Assembly: GCA_029168955.1 (NCBI GenBank)
Contig: JAPDOI010001803.1
Span: 1 to 64,000, forward strand
Direction of reading: 5' to 3'
From: Aplectana chamaeleonis
Taxonomy: Eukaryota > Nematoda > Chromadorea > Rhabditida > Cosmocercidae
DNA length: 64,000 bases
Below are positions 1 through 17,651 of this stretch, piece by piece; the stretch's first letter is position 1, and each line of letters begins with the position of its first letter. Under the pieces are notes generated by a model that worked only from the letters and a program-made list of their open reading frames with translations, was not told the origin of the DNA and searched no databases. A program made the translations under genes and the position numbers.

Positions 1-70
1 CGTGTCGCATTATGTAACAGCCGTAGTCCGCAATCGCAGACCGGAGTTTGGCCCGGAGAACGTCAGTACA
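1..70 (+). repeat. Partial copy of an inverted-repeat (foldback) family
   Basis: The stretch reading CCGGAGTTTGGCCCGGAGAA resembles the right end of the foldback elements at 17120-17402 and 19475-19743, which end in CCGGAATTTGGCCCAGAGAA or a close variant. The rest of this copy lies outside the window. Seen by direct comparison only. Confidence 0.5.
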
Positions 71-1400
71 ATTCATGCTTATACTCGGCCCGCATCGAGT
101 ATTCCACTTGTATAAATCCACACTGAGGAAAAAATGCCGATTAAACAGGCAATCGGTCATTAAAGTAGCAATCGATTACGATATTGTCTGATTGTTCTTT
201 GACTGATTGAGTGGTAAGTTGGTATACCAGCAGCCGACAGTTCTGAGTGTCCCTCCTGCCGAAATAACGCGCTCCAGTGAGGAAACGTTGGCTAGTGTTG
301 CCAACCTCAATTTCTGGCTTCTTTACTGAGTATTCGATCTTTATCACATGCTGTCGATTCATCACCCTTATACAACCGCTTGAACTAGTCATTCTTTCAT
401 TTTTTCTCCCTCTTTTCCCAGCCTGAAATCTCTACTGTCCTTCTTGTAGACTCCAGTAATCTTGGAGCTTATCACATGTGTCATTTCTTATTCGGCTTGG
501 GCACTTTGGCCTACATTTGGTGTAAGGTTGAATTACATTTACGGACAAACTTTCGTCTTTCAAAGTGGATGTATTTTTGAAATTTAAAACTATAAGAACG
601 GGTAGTTTGTCTCGCTGTTACTTTTGGAGTTTTATGTTTGATGATCAGGAAAAGGTTCTTCATCCTGAAAAGGGTGCACTTTGAAAAATTATTTTTTAGA
701 AATTTGTTCTGAAGTCTGAAACCATTGTACTTAAAATGTCATCAGTATTGGGTGAACCATGGTCGTTTGAGCTTGAGGAATCGAAGCGAAAGCTGTTTGT
801 TCCGTATTTTCATTCAATATAAACTACATTTGAATTCGAATGTAGTTCCAGCCAATAAGTAATGGAACATGGCAGAACATTCTTGTTGCCGCGCTGGTTA
901 ACCAGAATTGCCTTCATGCTGTGTTTTCTTTTTTGAGTGGCAGACCAGAAATGCAAGTATATAGTGATTTTTTCGAGTAGAAGGTGACTTGATTTCATCA
1001 GCTTCTCCCTCTTATACATTGCTCTTTTTTGAGCTAATATTGCGGGGGAGTAGCTGGTAATCCGGCTCTGATAACTTTATACTTCCGGAAAAAGTTGCAG
1101 GCAAAAACGGTGAAAATAAAACCAGGTGCTCAAGGAAAAGTCTCTTGGGCATGCATAATTGAGAAAGCTAACTACTGAATTACATTTGCAGCAAGTTCAA
1201 ATAATATATGCAGATTAATAAAAATATGAAAACAAATCTTCAATTATTTCCATCGTCGTTGGGAGGCACAGGATTATCCATGCATAGGTCTCTTCAGGAC
1301 AAAATCAAGCAGCAAGTATTCAAAGCAACCGTCGTAGTTCAGGACACAATGTGGCGTACACCTTTAGTTTAGGAAACAGAAGGTCGCTACAACACGTGGC
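71..1400. other. Intergenic, no gene recognised
   Basis: AT-rich sequence with only short, unrelated reading frames. I see no protein family, splice-bounded exon, RNA gene or clear repeat pair here. Confidence 0.5.
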
Positions 1401-1404
1401 AGTG

Positions 1405-2100
1405 TACAGCATAAAGCCATTGATGGTAGGACTTCGGCGTATTCTGGCTGCCGTAATCCGGCAATCGCTTCAGGACCCAAAGTCTGATTTCCCTCTGCCC
1501 TTTAGATTGGCCGTTTCACAACGCTTTTCGTTATATATCGATTAGCTTTCCTAACCCCTCCCAACCACTGAAGCAGGAGGGTTTCAAAGAATTCCCTTGA
1601 GAATATGAACAGCATTCTGAACTGGGCTGGAAGAGTTCTTAGATGAAGAGCTTCACTATTCCAATATTCCCTGGAGCTTTATTTATTTCAAGTTTTTCAA
1701 CTGCGGTAATACCACTAAATTGTTTCTTTGATTTATTTGGGTACGACTTCTTCGATAGTTTTAAGTATGCTAATAATCTTTTGAATTAAGCATTTTCTTT
1801 CTTTCCCGCAAACGCTTGATTTTCCGTATTTAGGAGCTCAGGTTTTTCAAATAGCCGAATGAGTGAAACCAGGCAGTAGAGGCAGAAGAATAAATTGGCA
1901 AAGGCATGAGAATCACATCTAGAATGGTGACGCTCTGCTGTTTGAATACTTCTAGTTGATCAGGTGGAAAGCTTTCCGTGCGCCTTATGAGTAGAGCAGG
2001 CACTGAGAAAAATTCCTCTGAAAGCTTTCTTATGAAAACAGAAAATCATAAGCATTCTTATTTGAATGTGATCCCATTTATGGCTCCAATACATGGAGAA
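1405..2100 (+). repeat. LTR-related direct repeat, copy 1
   Basis: About 650 bp matches 10205-11195 in the same orientation, for example around AAAGCCATTGATGGTAGG, GAATATGAACAGCATTCTGA and ATGAGTAGAGCA. Its first 100 bp also resembles, in the opposite strand sense, the candidate Gypsy LTR near 2465-2545 (shared AAAGCCATTGATG and CAGGACCCAAAG). The simplest reading is that both direct copies derive from one LTR family. Boundaries are approximate. Confidence 0.6.
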
Positions 2101-2349
2101 TTAGCGAAGTAGTTCATTGCATAAGCTTCTGCAACGAGCTATTTCTGTGTATACATCCTATGGTTTTCCACACTCCAAAAAGTCCCTCACCAACCCGGGC
2201 TTCCTGTCCGTCGTAAAATCAGGAGAGCCAGGAGGCCTATGAGGTCAATAATGAAATGACAACGTGAGATTTTCAGTTTGAGTGCCCCTTTTAAGCTTAT
2301 CAATGCCTAGGAGTTCGAGGACATTAGGCTTGAAAGTTTGAGCAAATCG

Positions 2350-2818
2350 TTGCGCGGATAAGTTCTATTGTGATCCAATCCTCTACATTGGATGATCTAG
2401 TACGCTCCAGGAGCGAAATTCGTACCGGAAAAACATCAGATTCAACTCAGTGAAGTCTGCGAAGCGGTTTCGATGTCGAGGGAAACGGGCTTTGGGTCCT
2501 GAAACGCGATTCGCCAGAACGCGGCATCAATGGCTTTAGTGTACAGCAACGGGTGAGGGGCGAGTTTTGTCCTGCTTGATGTCGACGTCGTCGATGGCGT
2601 GAAGTGCCGAGTCGAGGAGAGCGCGCGCGCGCAACCATATCTTTCAGTCGAGTCCAGCGAGGCAGTCGAGTTGCTGGCGAGGCTGGTGAAGTCGAAGACT
2701 GAACTGAGCACTGAGCATCGCGTAGAACACAGCGGTGCTTATAGGGCTTCAGGGCAACGTGATATCGATACGATGTGACATGTGCATTCACTGGGTGATA
2801 CATGTCTGTATCACAACA
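2350..2818 (-). repeat. Candidate LTR of the Ty3/Gypsy element
   Basis: On the minus strand an A/G-rich polypurine tract (AAAAGGGGAG, 2819-2828) is followed at once by TGTTGTGATAC, the expected arrangement of polypurine tract and LTR start. A TATA-like CTATAAGC lies about 70 bp into it. The LTR end is not resolved; I saw no matching second LTR on the other side of the pol remnant, so the 2350 boundary is a guess. Confidence 0.5.
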
Positions 2819-3229
2819 CTCCCCTTTTGCGAGGTACGCTACGGTGCAGAGGAATATTTTTAAACTTGGAACAAAAACAGTGCCAAGCCAGGTGGATAGC
2901 CATTCATAGCTCGTATCGTTGTGGCTTGCGACGTTGAAACGGTGCATGTAGACTTTCGGATCGACTCTGGTGAAAAAGTGACTGTTGCACACGACGCCGA
3001 ACTTTACCTTCGGTGCCACCATTCGAACTTTTTCGTCGCTCCGGTTGTTCTCTGTTTTCTTCCGCACCGGCGTCAGAGGTACCCCACGAGTACAATCAAG
3101 CCAAGCCATCGTTGGGAAGGTGTCATCTGGCACAAGGCTTTCAGTACTGACTGGATCAGTTTCGAACAAGTCCAGTAACAAATCTCGTGGGATGATTATC
3201 ATCATGTACATCGGGATCAACATGCTGCC

Positions 3230-4043
3230 GCTCATTTGATTTGGTGTGCCTGAAGGACCAGTTTTCCTCCGAGATGGCCCACCTCATAAGTCACTTTTCC
3301 TGTCCCTCTTAGTAAGTCCGTCCCTTTGAATCTAACAAACTTTAAAGGTGCATGGTATTCCTCTCAATTATGTGATAAAAAGTCTCCACGATTTGAGGCA
3401 GTCTTCATTTTTGCTCCATGCTTTCGGCTGAACTTTGTTCCTCGAATGGTTCTTTTTCTCTCAGTCAGCGGCAGTATCTGTTTCTGTCTGCGATTTCTGA
3501 CGGCTTTAACAATCGTGTTCTCCAGTTTTCTTTTCATGAAAACTTCAGCAGGACTCATCCCTTTGCAGCACAGATTTCGGCGTTGTTCGGCACGCCAACA
3601 ATACCGTATTCAAGACAGCGTCAATGTCCGAAGCGAGCGGGCGAGATCCCTCCCTTTAGCCTCTTCATCCCTCTCTTAAGGATACCAACGAAATCATTTC
3701 TGCTCGACCGTTGGACGTTTGAGGATGATACGGCGGTGTTCCTATACATGGCGTGACACCCCGTTCTTCGCACAATATCCGTAACTTGAAGAGTCTTTCG
3801 GATGTGAACTGCGCTCCACGTTGTGAAATCACCTACAAGCGTCTTTATGGATTCCCGTATCGTGCGAATGAAGCTCTTTTAACAACATTCACCGTTGTGT
3901 TAGCTGTAATGTTTTTCTTATTTTCAAACATCTCCGGCCACTTACTCAAATGGTAACGACAACGACCATATAGTACACTCCATTCATTGGGCCAGCGAAA
4001 TCGACATGGATTCCAGAAGACCGTCCCATACAAGAGCATCTGT
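3230..4043 (-). pseudogene. Ty3/Gypsy integrase core and C-terminal remnant
   Basis: Minus-strand segments read HVDFAGPMNGVYYMVVV (first catalytic Asp region, about 3970-4020), SKWPEMFE, GAQFTSER (second acidic region, about 3800), CAKNGV, an FVGILKRGMKRLKG segment (about 3665-3700) and SPAEVFMKRKL (about 3530-3560). A basic/aromatic C-terminal region with VTYEVGHLGGKLV and HQIK follows near 3230-3300. These are typical of Gypsy integrases. At least four frame changes and several stops are present, so no protein is expected. Confidence 0.8.
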
Positions 4044-4044
4044 G

Positions 4045-4818
4045 CAGAGTGGCGTCGCAGATTAAAATGTCGCCGTCGCGGTCAGACGATTTGCGAGAGA
4101 TGGCGGCAAAGCTACGCAGCGCAAACCGTGCCAGGCGACAGATGAGGAGCCGGGAGGAACGTCGCGCTCTTCAGAGCTAAGATGATTGCGCGAGCCGTGG
4201 GAAGACGCGACGTTTTGCGAGGCAAATGGTCTCGACTATTTTGTCGCTGCATCGCTATTACTGTCGCTGTGAAGTTTCTTCATATTAGTTAGTGTTCCTT
4301 CGTTTACTAGCTCTGTATTAGTTAGTGCTCCTTCATTACTATATCTGCCCATTAACTCTCTGTAGAGATCATCTTTTTGCCCTATTTCACTAGCTGTTTG
4401 CCATCCAGGATTTGGCTATCTCGTCACTTGGCCTGGTTTATCAATTTTTGTTGTAGACACCATTATTGTTATGTAAATCTTTTCAGTTGAAAGTGATTCT
4501 CTACTGGTGGTAGTGTCTCATGGCGGTATATTATTCGGAAATCTATAACTCGTTTTTGTTACTCAATTCCAGAATGTCTGAGATCGTGGGCGGAATACGC
4601 GAAGGATGGCATCGCCAATGTTTATGCCCGCTCTGATCGAACTTAAAATGGCAGCGAAGAAATAAGGCGCAGACGTTGAGAAAGAAATATAGACGTACGG
4701 CGGCAAATCGATAGGCCACGCCTTTGTTCATCGCTCCTCAGAGTGATGCCGCGGAATTTCGCAGCGACGCCACTCGGGAGGGCAGCGATGCCGCGAATTT
4801 CGCAGCAACGCCACTCTG
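4045..4818. mobile_element. MITE with CAGAGTGGCGTCGC terminal inverted repeats
   Basis: The left end reads CAGAGTGGCGTCGC and the right end is its near reverse complement (GCAACGCCACTCTG). The right side carries a second, slightly diverged copy of the terminus at about 4738-4775. No reading frame inside resembles a transposase. It interrupts the Gypsy integrase between zinc finger and core. No convincing target-site duplication was seen. A short relative lies at 9636-9774. Confidence 0.65.
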
Positions 4819-4879
4819 AAAGGCCCTATACACTTTCTGGCGTCTTCCCACGCTCTTCAGAGGAATTGCACCTTCTGTC

Positions 4880-5090
4880 CGGAGATTTTGACTGTAGTTG
4901 GCAGTCCAGCACAACTTTTACAACCTTTTCGCAGTCTTCATCGATATTTGTGTCAATAGACGCAGCTTCTCGCTAGTCCTTTCATCCCGACCATTCCAGG
5001 ATGACCACAGGTGCAGCTCCTTGAGAACTTCCTTTCTCAGCGTCTCCGGCACAACAACCCTATCGTTTGCCCAATCACGCAGCCTTGCAC
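4880..5090 (-). pseudogene. Ty3/Gypsy integrase zinc-finger remnant
   Basis: On the minus strand, frameshifted segments give VVVPETLRKEVLKELH, followed by a glycine/methionine-rich stretch and a C-x2-C segment (SCAGCQLQSK in one frame). This is the HHCC zinc-binding region that precedes the catalytic core in retroviral-type integrases. It lies between the RNase H remnant and the inserted MITE, as expected for pol order. Confidence 0.7.
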
Positions 5091-5279
5091 TATCGATAAC
5101 GATTCACGCTTATTGTAAAACCGCTTAAAAAGCCAGATTTCCTGGCAATTTCTTGGCCATTTTCCAGCATCGGATGAGTCCCTTCAGCTTTCTCGCAACA
5201 GAACATCCTTTTTCAGTGTGCTCACGATCATCATCTCCAGCTGTCACGGGCAATCTGCGTACAGTTGCCATCTGCGAGC

Positions 5280-5800
5280 ACTAGTTTCACGTCCCCTTTC
5301 CACTGAGGCGACAATGCAATCTTCTCTCCCTCTACTAGGGGATGCCTTCGGATCAATTTGGATAATCCATCAGTCATCATTCACGTCCAAACGAATCCGT
5401 CTTGATGTGAAATTCGATTTCAAAATCATAGCCTATCAGCATTGTTGCCCAACGTATCTGAAACGATTGGCTGAAAGGACCGGTACGCCCATCTTGCTGC
5501 CGAATATGGCCAGCAAAGTGGCTATCAGGTCAAGTACGGAGCGTGTAATGCCTCCCGTACAGGTACTTGTGGAACTTCTTGATTGCCTCGACAAGCACCG
5601 AAAGCTTCACTTTTCGATTTGGGCATATTTCTTCTCTCTGCAGGCAGTCAGTGAATCTCGAGCCGAGGGCAATCGGCTTTTCTGTTCCGTCTGGCATCTC
5701 TATGCGAGATCGCATACCCTATTCCACAATCACGCACGCATCTGCCGCTACGATCAGTTTTTTCTTTAACGTAATGCGTCAAGCTCAAATCTGGACACCA
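5280..5800 (-). pseudogene. Ty3/Gypsy RNase H domain remnant
   Basis: The minus strand encodes, across several frames, the hallmarks of a Gypsy RNase H: an AADAC segment carrying the first acidic residue (about 5745), then MPDGTEKPIAL, then AIKKFHKYLYGRHYTLRT (about 5540-5590), and finally RWATMLIGYDFEIEFHIKTD (about 5390-5460), which is the usual end of this domain. In intact relatives RT is followed by a TDHKPL-type motif; here that stretch is scrambled by a frameshift and stop. It is non-functional. Upstream RT is absent. Confidence 0.8.
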
Positions 5801-5815
5801 ACATTTACCTAACCT

Positions 5816-7350
5816 AATCCATACAAAAACTTCTACACTGAATAACTAGCCACTTGGCCATCTCATTTTTAACCACGCCCAATTTTCCAGCGCAGCAACG
5901 ACTCTTCCGGTTTTGGGTGGAAGAATTCTGCCGATGTGTACTAAATAGAAGGTGATACGGAAAATGGTCGAAGGGCCTAGTGCAATCTTCTATCCGATTT
6001 CATCCAGTAACATTTTTCTCCTTTTTGTCCGAAATTTCACCCAACTTTATCCCCAAAATTTTCCGGTATTTATCTGAATTTTTTGACCCTTCGGATAATG
6101 GTTTGTTTTTCAGATAATGCCTCACTCTGAATTTTTCGGATATTGGTTCGACCAGATAATGCGTTTTTTCCGAATTTTGGGTGACGGTTTATCCGAATCT
6201 CGGGCATCCATCGGATATCTCGGAAAAGGAGTGATTCGGGATACCACATCGCAGGGTGGGCGTAAGTGGTGGTTACGGGCACACGGTCCTCCGGGACGTT
6301 CGGAGCGCTTCTGCAGGGGGTGGGGTCTGAGCGAAATTGGCTTTTTACTACACCTGCATCACCCTGCCCAGGAGATCGATAATTAGTTCTGGAGTGAGTT
6401 GACCTGTCTCTTTGCAGTTCGGAACATCAGTTTGTTACGAAGTGGTCTCTGAGTGGAATTTGAACGGCAGAGAAGATGGGATAGCTCCAAATTTGTGCGT
6501 CCAAAGACCACAAACCGCTGTTTTATCTGAAAGCGCACGAGTTCGGATTGGCTGAATGTATGACTACCCCTTGAACGATTCACGATTCTCAGGAAATGAG
6601 TCCAGCGCAAAGAAGGAACCTATCATTTGCGTCGCGAGTATAGTCAGAAAGCGTGGTTGCTTAGTTCCTCAAAGAGTGTGGTGGGGGTCGCTGAAATTTC
6701 TTGCCCAAGAATGAAAATTTTGATTGGTCGTTGCTGGGCAGGTGACTCGTGACCCACCCTGATGTTTCACAAAACGGCCCGCCAGACACTGCCTTTCCAA
6801 AAAATACCACTGTTCAGGATAGAAAAAAAAAAACAAAGAGCACAAAAATCGTTTTCCAGGCCAATCCTCAAATTCTTTTCCCTTTATTTTTAGTTAGTTT
6901 CCAGGAGACAGATTATTTGAGCCTCAGCGCGCGAGGCTGTTATGATTGCGCAACGGGGGTCAAAGAATTTGGAAATACTGCTTGTTTCTGATTAGTTAGA
7001 AGAATTGAAATAGCATTTTAACACCACTAGCATGACATTTTCCCAATTGTCTACTCCAAAAAGAGGCTATAGCAGTTTTTTATTTATCAAGGTATCGTAA
7101 AAAATTGGAAATTTTCAGTCTCATCAAATCTTGAGAAGGGTGGTGGTGTCTGACGTGGATTCGCCGAAATTGGCGCCATGGGTCTGGTTCAACCCTGACC
7201 CCGGGTATCCTTCTGGAAAGTTCTGCCGTTATTTTGACAGAGTGCGTAATTTTTTCCCTTCAGAATTCACATGCCCGACAAAGCCGGGAGGAAACAAAAC
7301 AAGAAATTGACGATTGATTTCAAACTGTGTTTAAATTGGCACGCCGGGAG
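5816..7350. other. Intergenic, no gene recognised
   Basis: No protein family or exon was recognised. Between about 6090 and 6240 a degenerate word (TTCGGATA, CAGATAATG and inverted forms) recurs about six times, suggesting an old short-repeat patch. Confidence 0.4.
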
Positions 7351-8700
7351 GTACAGTTTGTTTGAATGTTATAAAGACATGGTGCGGTTGCGGTCACACA
7401 CCAAACCGCAGCTCAGACTCATTGGAGTGTTTCACGTGCACTGGAACTGTCCCCATTTCGACCTGTGCGGGACAAACGGCGTGAGTTCCCGCTTACGGCC
7501 ATTCCGGTTCGCGTTTGCCAACGCCCGCCAAACCTCGGATTCCGCCGTTTGGCTAGCGATGGCGACGTCACTGCTGCAGAGAGGTTAGGTGTTGCGCCCA
7601 TACACGATTTTGACATATGTAACTCGTTTTGATCTGCACCAAAAAACACGTTATCGATGATCTTCTATGTCTGATCAGGCCCATATCAAGCAGTTAACGA
7701 GCATGCATATAAGGGGCCTCATCCCAGAAGAAGAGCGCAGTCGGCCTTTCGAGGCGCCGCCTCGTGAAAGTGGCTACGAAGTCACTCTCTGGACGATTTT
7801 TGACCGCTGAGATGTCCTCTCACGGTCCTCAGCGAGAGAAGTTAAATTTCGCCGTCGACCGCGTAGTATGGATGAGCGCCCTCGTCGCGGATTAATGATG
7901 GTGAGGTGACTCCTCTAACGCGGGCCGTACGACGCATGTTTCAATCCCGTGTCCTTGTTGGGAGAGACCCGTTCCTATTGAAATGATGGGACGCCGCCCC
8001 TAGCGCCACGTGTTTTATAATAGGGACGACGACTCTCTGCCGTTGTAAATCTAATCTAGCATGTACGAAACCTACAATCGGCAGTGAATCGCCGGGATAT
8101 AGCGCGGGCAAACGGCGGATATGGGGCAAACCCGCTTTATCGCCCATTTTTTCGTTGCTTTAACCGTAGCGGCTCAGATTATGGCTCCGCATTCGCTGCG
8201 CGTCACAAACCTCACCATGGCTGAGAGTGGAAAACCTGATTTTTGCCAGATTTCATCATCGGTAGACAGCTTAGCTGGGATTTTCTCGATGAGTTACAGT
8301 TTTCTACTTTTCACGCTTGTTTCTGCTTCCATTTTTGTTCCCGACTCTTGTAATACTACGAATGGGGGCTTTTTTCAGTGTGTGAGAAGAATCAGCCGTT
8401 TTTTTCGATTTCAAAACAGAATTCTTGAAAAAAAGACACTTCTCGAAAAAGCCCGATAAACTGGCTTATTTCCTCACGCACTAAGAATGGCCCCTATTGG
8501 CAATATTTAAACAGTCAGAAACAAAAAATAGTGCCGAAACAAAACAAAGAAAAAAGAAACCGTAATCTTACCTAGAAAACCCGCTGTGCAAAAATGTCGA
8601 TTTTGGATAATGCAATCTAGCAAAGAGCTTGGTCTTTCCACCGTAATTTAGCGTGTGACCGCAACCGCACCATGTCCTTTCAACCTTGTGGTAAACTGTA
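7351..8700. repeat. Inverted-repeat pair about 1.25 kb apart
   Basis: The stretch 7351-7403 (core GACATGGTGCGGTTGCGG) recurs in reverse complement at 8650-8700. The sequence between has no recognisable gene. It may be the ends of an old DNA transposon, but the termini are not defined. Confidence 0.5.
8361..8500. repeat. Imperfect palindrome
   Basis: Arms at about 8361-8403 and 8456-8500 are imperfect reverse complements (AGTGTGTGAGAAGAATCAGC against the complement of GCTTATTTCCTCACGCACT). Identity is roughly three quarters by eye, so it is an old foldback. Confidence 0.5.
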
Positions 8701-9206
8701 GATATTCTTGGTGTAATGGCAGAAAAGTGCGCGCAGTTGGTTTGATCAAGTCATTTCAGTTATGCGGTTTTTCAAAAAGGACAGTACAGGGATAAGTGGA
8801 AACTTTTTAATTTCGGAAATAGGAACGTCAAAAACCCTGGGGACTGTGCCTATTAAAATATTTAGACTTATCCTTCTTCTTTATTGAACAGTTTTCGCGT
8901 AAATAAAATCAACCTTACCCTGTGAAAAGTGAAGACGGTTCTCGAATTCGGATTTAAAACCCGAAAATAACGCCCCTGGGGCAAGCAAGGAAAACTGCCT
9001 GAAATTCCAATGTCGTGGATAGTTCCGATTTTTTCCGCGTTTCCACGCTTTTTTGGGAAACTCGGAAGGCCAAAACCATTGGAATTCCTGCTCATGCCTG
9101 AAATATTGCTCTTTCTCTGAAAAAGGCTACTCCTTTGCCGTTTATACAGCTTCGTTTAATACTGGAGCTGGCATATATTTCGTTTCCCGCTCTTTATGTA
9201 CAGTAG

Positions 9207-15303
<6,097 letters not shown>

Positions 15304-15336
15304 TCTTGCATTTGTGTGTATCTGTGCATGTGAAGT

Positions 15337-15342
15337 GATAAA
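15337..15342 (+). terminator. Candidate poly(A) signal of the ubiquitin-L40 gene
   Basis: GATAAA, a one-base variant of AATAAA, lies 34 bases after the stop codon. No canonical AATAAA occurs before the repeat that begins near 15453. Confidence 0.4.
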
Positions 15343-15452
15343 TTGTATGTGAACTATCTCGAGTTGTAGACATTGTGTTACTTACCTGGAAAGCGAACCG
15401 AGGACCAGAAAAATGAATCGAGTTCGGAAATCTTGTAGGTGGTGTGGCCCGT

Positions 15453-15824
15453 GGAAGTCAAAAATCGTCGACATTCAGAGGAAGAAATGCAAATTTACTC
15501 TAATAAAAACAGTTGAGCAATGAAAAGAAAGCTACTCCAGTCAATGTTTTTGACTAGATGTGTACATAAATTGAAGGTTCATTGATTGAAATTCAATTTC
15601 AAAGCCAGCTGATGTTCTTGACATGTAAGAGAGTCATCGATGCCGATGATGTGGAGTGGGCTCGTCCCACCATCAAAGGACAAGAACGTTCCGACTTCAA
15701 ATTTGGCTCCAAGAACAGTGGTTTTTTCCGCGATTTTCGCTCATAGGTCCTACTACTCGAGACCCCAGGAAAAAGGGTTTAGAGAGAAAAAGACAACAAG
15801 CATATTTGATCGCGACCCCTGCCT
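15453..15824 (+). mobile_element. TTAA-flanked MITE, left-truncated copy
   Basis: Aligns with the right two thirds of the complete copy at 21832-22368 and, inverted, with 39003-39528. It ends in GCGACCCCTGCCT followed by TTAA. The left terminus is missing. It lies 150 bp past the ubiquitin-L40 stop codon. Confidence 0.75.
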
Positions 15825-16107
15825 TTAACGCAAATCCTTGTTCCTTTTATCGAATTTTCATGGATTCGGTATGTTATGATGGATATATGGTAGTTTGGCC
15901 GAAGTCTCAGATTTGACTCAAAATTTCTCCGTGGGTGTTATTTGGAATCTAAATTTTTTCTAAACACTCCGAGAATTTCCTGATTGGTACGCTGACCCAT
16001 TTCGCGAAGCAATGAAAATGTCTTTTTTTTCGAAACTCGAGGGCATTTAGAGAACCTTGAGCACGGACTATTCATGTACTGCGACAACCTATAGCCACGA
16101 AGACATA

Positions 16108-16890
16108 TTAGGTTGGTGTAAAAGTTTCCGGACCTTTTTACGACTTTGGAATAAAAAAACATTTATTCAAAAAAAAACAAGAGAAAGCTCACCCAACAAA
16201 ATAGTTTCCACTACATTCGGAGGATCCTTCGCCCGTCAGCCGATTTGGGCAGGTCACGAGAAGGTTCCGACGCGTAGAACTCTGGCTGTTTCGAGTCGAA
16301 GTATTCTTCTAAGGCCATTTTGACTTCGTCTTTGTTAGTGAATTAACTGTTTTCCATCCAGGAAGTGCTGCATCGAGCGGGAGAGCAGCTGGTAGTCGTT
16401 AGGGACAAGGTCTGGACTATATGGAGGGTGAGGGAAGAACTTAAACCAGGCCCAGGTCCAGCAGTTTCTGGGTCAGGCCTTCTATCACGACAGGATACAA
16501 GTCGGCCGAGCATATGTCGTGAGGAAGGCGAACCCGACAGAAACTGCTGGTTCACCTGGGCTGGGAAGATTCTTCCTCACCCTCCATATAGCCCAGATCT
16601 TGCCCCTTTACGACTACAATCTGTTCCGCTCGATGCAGAACTTCCTGGATGGAAAAAACACGTTCACTTACATGACGACGAAGTCAAAATGGCCGGAGAA
16701 GTACAACTTCTGACTCGAAACAGCCAGCGTTCTACGCGTCGGAAATTCATGACCTGCCCAATCGGGGCGCAAGGATCCCTGAACATGCTAGTGCAAATCA
16801 TTTTGATGGGTGAGCCTTTGTTTGTTTTCGAAATGAAAGTTTTTTATTCAAAGTCGCGTGAAAAGTCCGGAAACTACTGCACCAACCTAA
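16108..16890. mobile_element. Mariner-derived foldback made of two inverted transposase 3' ends
   Basis: Both ends are mariner-type termini (TTAGGTTGGTG...), flanked by TA. From each end inward runs the same sequence in inverted orientation: a terminus, then the 3' part of a mariner transposase gene. The right half reads, with frameshifts, HPPYS, DYNLFRSMQNFLDGK and a lysine-rich tail. The left half (16108 to about 16490) encodes the same region on the minus strand (SIYSPDL and SRSMQHFLDGK segments). The 5' two thirds of the transposase and the DDE core are absent, so it cannot move itself. Confidence 0.85.
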
Positions 16891-17119
16891 TAATACATCG
16901 TTTTCGAAAGGTCTTCGGGAGTGAGGGCAGAACAAGTCCTAGTTGGTTAAAGCTCAGCAAAGACTCCAACAACTGACTTTGAATCATTTCCAAAAAGAAT
17001 CTAAAAATGCATACCCTACACGATTCAGCTTACACCGAGCCAGTTGAATCCCTGTGGAAACTTATCACTTGGAATACATTTGCTCAGTTGTCATCTGCTC
17101 TATGACGAACATATTGTGC

Positions 17120-17402
17120 TTCTCTGGGCCAATAAATTCCGGTCCGCAGTTGCGTCTCGACACGCTTCTTGCGGCCGCGCGCTTTTCTTTGAGTTCTCGG
17201 AAGAGTTTCCAGCGCCGCAGCCGCCGATTTGTTTGCTCTATGTGGGTTTTGGGAAACTGGAACCTAAACAAAATCGGAGAAAACTGTATAAGAGAGCCAC
17301 ATCGAGTCGGCTTTGGCACTGGAAACTCGATTGACTCGAGCGCGTGCGGCCGCGAAGCGTGTCGAGACGCAATTGGCGGGAACCGGAATTTGGCCCAGAG
17401 AA
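17120..17402. mobile_element. Foldback element with TTCTCTGGGCCAA ends and NotI-like cores
   Basis: The left end TTCTCTGGGCCAATAAATTC and right end GAATTTGGCCCAGAGAA are inverted. Inner arms share TGCGTCTCGACACGCTT and GCGGCCGC. A second copy lies at 19475-19743 and a fragment at 1-70. Non-coding, GC-rich in the arms. Confidence 0.8.
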
Positions 17403-17651
17403 GCTACCAGTAAACATCAAAAACAACAATGCTCACTCGAACAAAAAGCGATCAGGCTACTCTTATAGGAAGCTTATCCAGATGAAAAGCGTGGAAAAGT
17501 CACGGCTGCCCAGCCTCCCGCAGGAACCAAAAATGGCGCTAACTCCAAGTTTGCCTCGTAATTCCTAGACAACCTATTGAACATATACAATTCATGTCCT
17601 TCTTCGGAACATAGATTTATGGTAGCAAAAAACCCACAAATCTCGTTGGTA

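Larger units (their letters stand above)
2819..5815 (-). mobile_element. Decayed Ty3/Gypsy retrotransposon (partial pol)
   Basis: Read on the minus strand, pieces of pol appear in the Ty3/Gypsy order: end of RNase H, integrase HHCC zinc finger, integrase catalytic core, integrase C-terminal region, polypurine tract, LTR start. Reverse transcriptase and gag are missing: similarity stops near 5815, just upstream of RNase H. All pieces contain frameshifts and stops, so the copy is dead. A separate MITE (4045-4818) separates the zinc finger from the catalytic core. Orientation is opposite to both host genes. Family assignment rests on domain order and motifs, not on a search. Confidence 0.8.

Noticed and set aside
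2447..3235. A 262-codon minus-strand reading frame
   Set aside because: It overlaps the end of Gypsy pol, the polypurine tract and the LTR start in a single frame that matches no domain; it is chance openness across element parts.
7140..7210. tRNA-like B box (GGTTCAACCC) near 7188
   Set aside because: It sits in a GGGTC/GACCC hairpin, but no A box, anticodon arm or acceptor stem pairs upstream.
16365..16976. A 203-codon plus-strand reading frame
   Set aside because: It crosses both arms and the centre of the mariner foldback; only scattered parts match transposase and in different frames.
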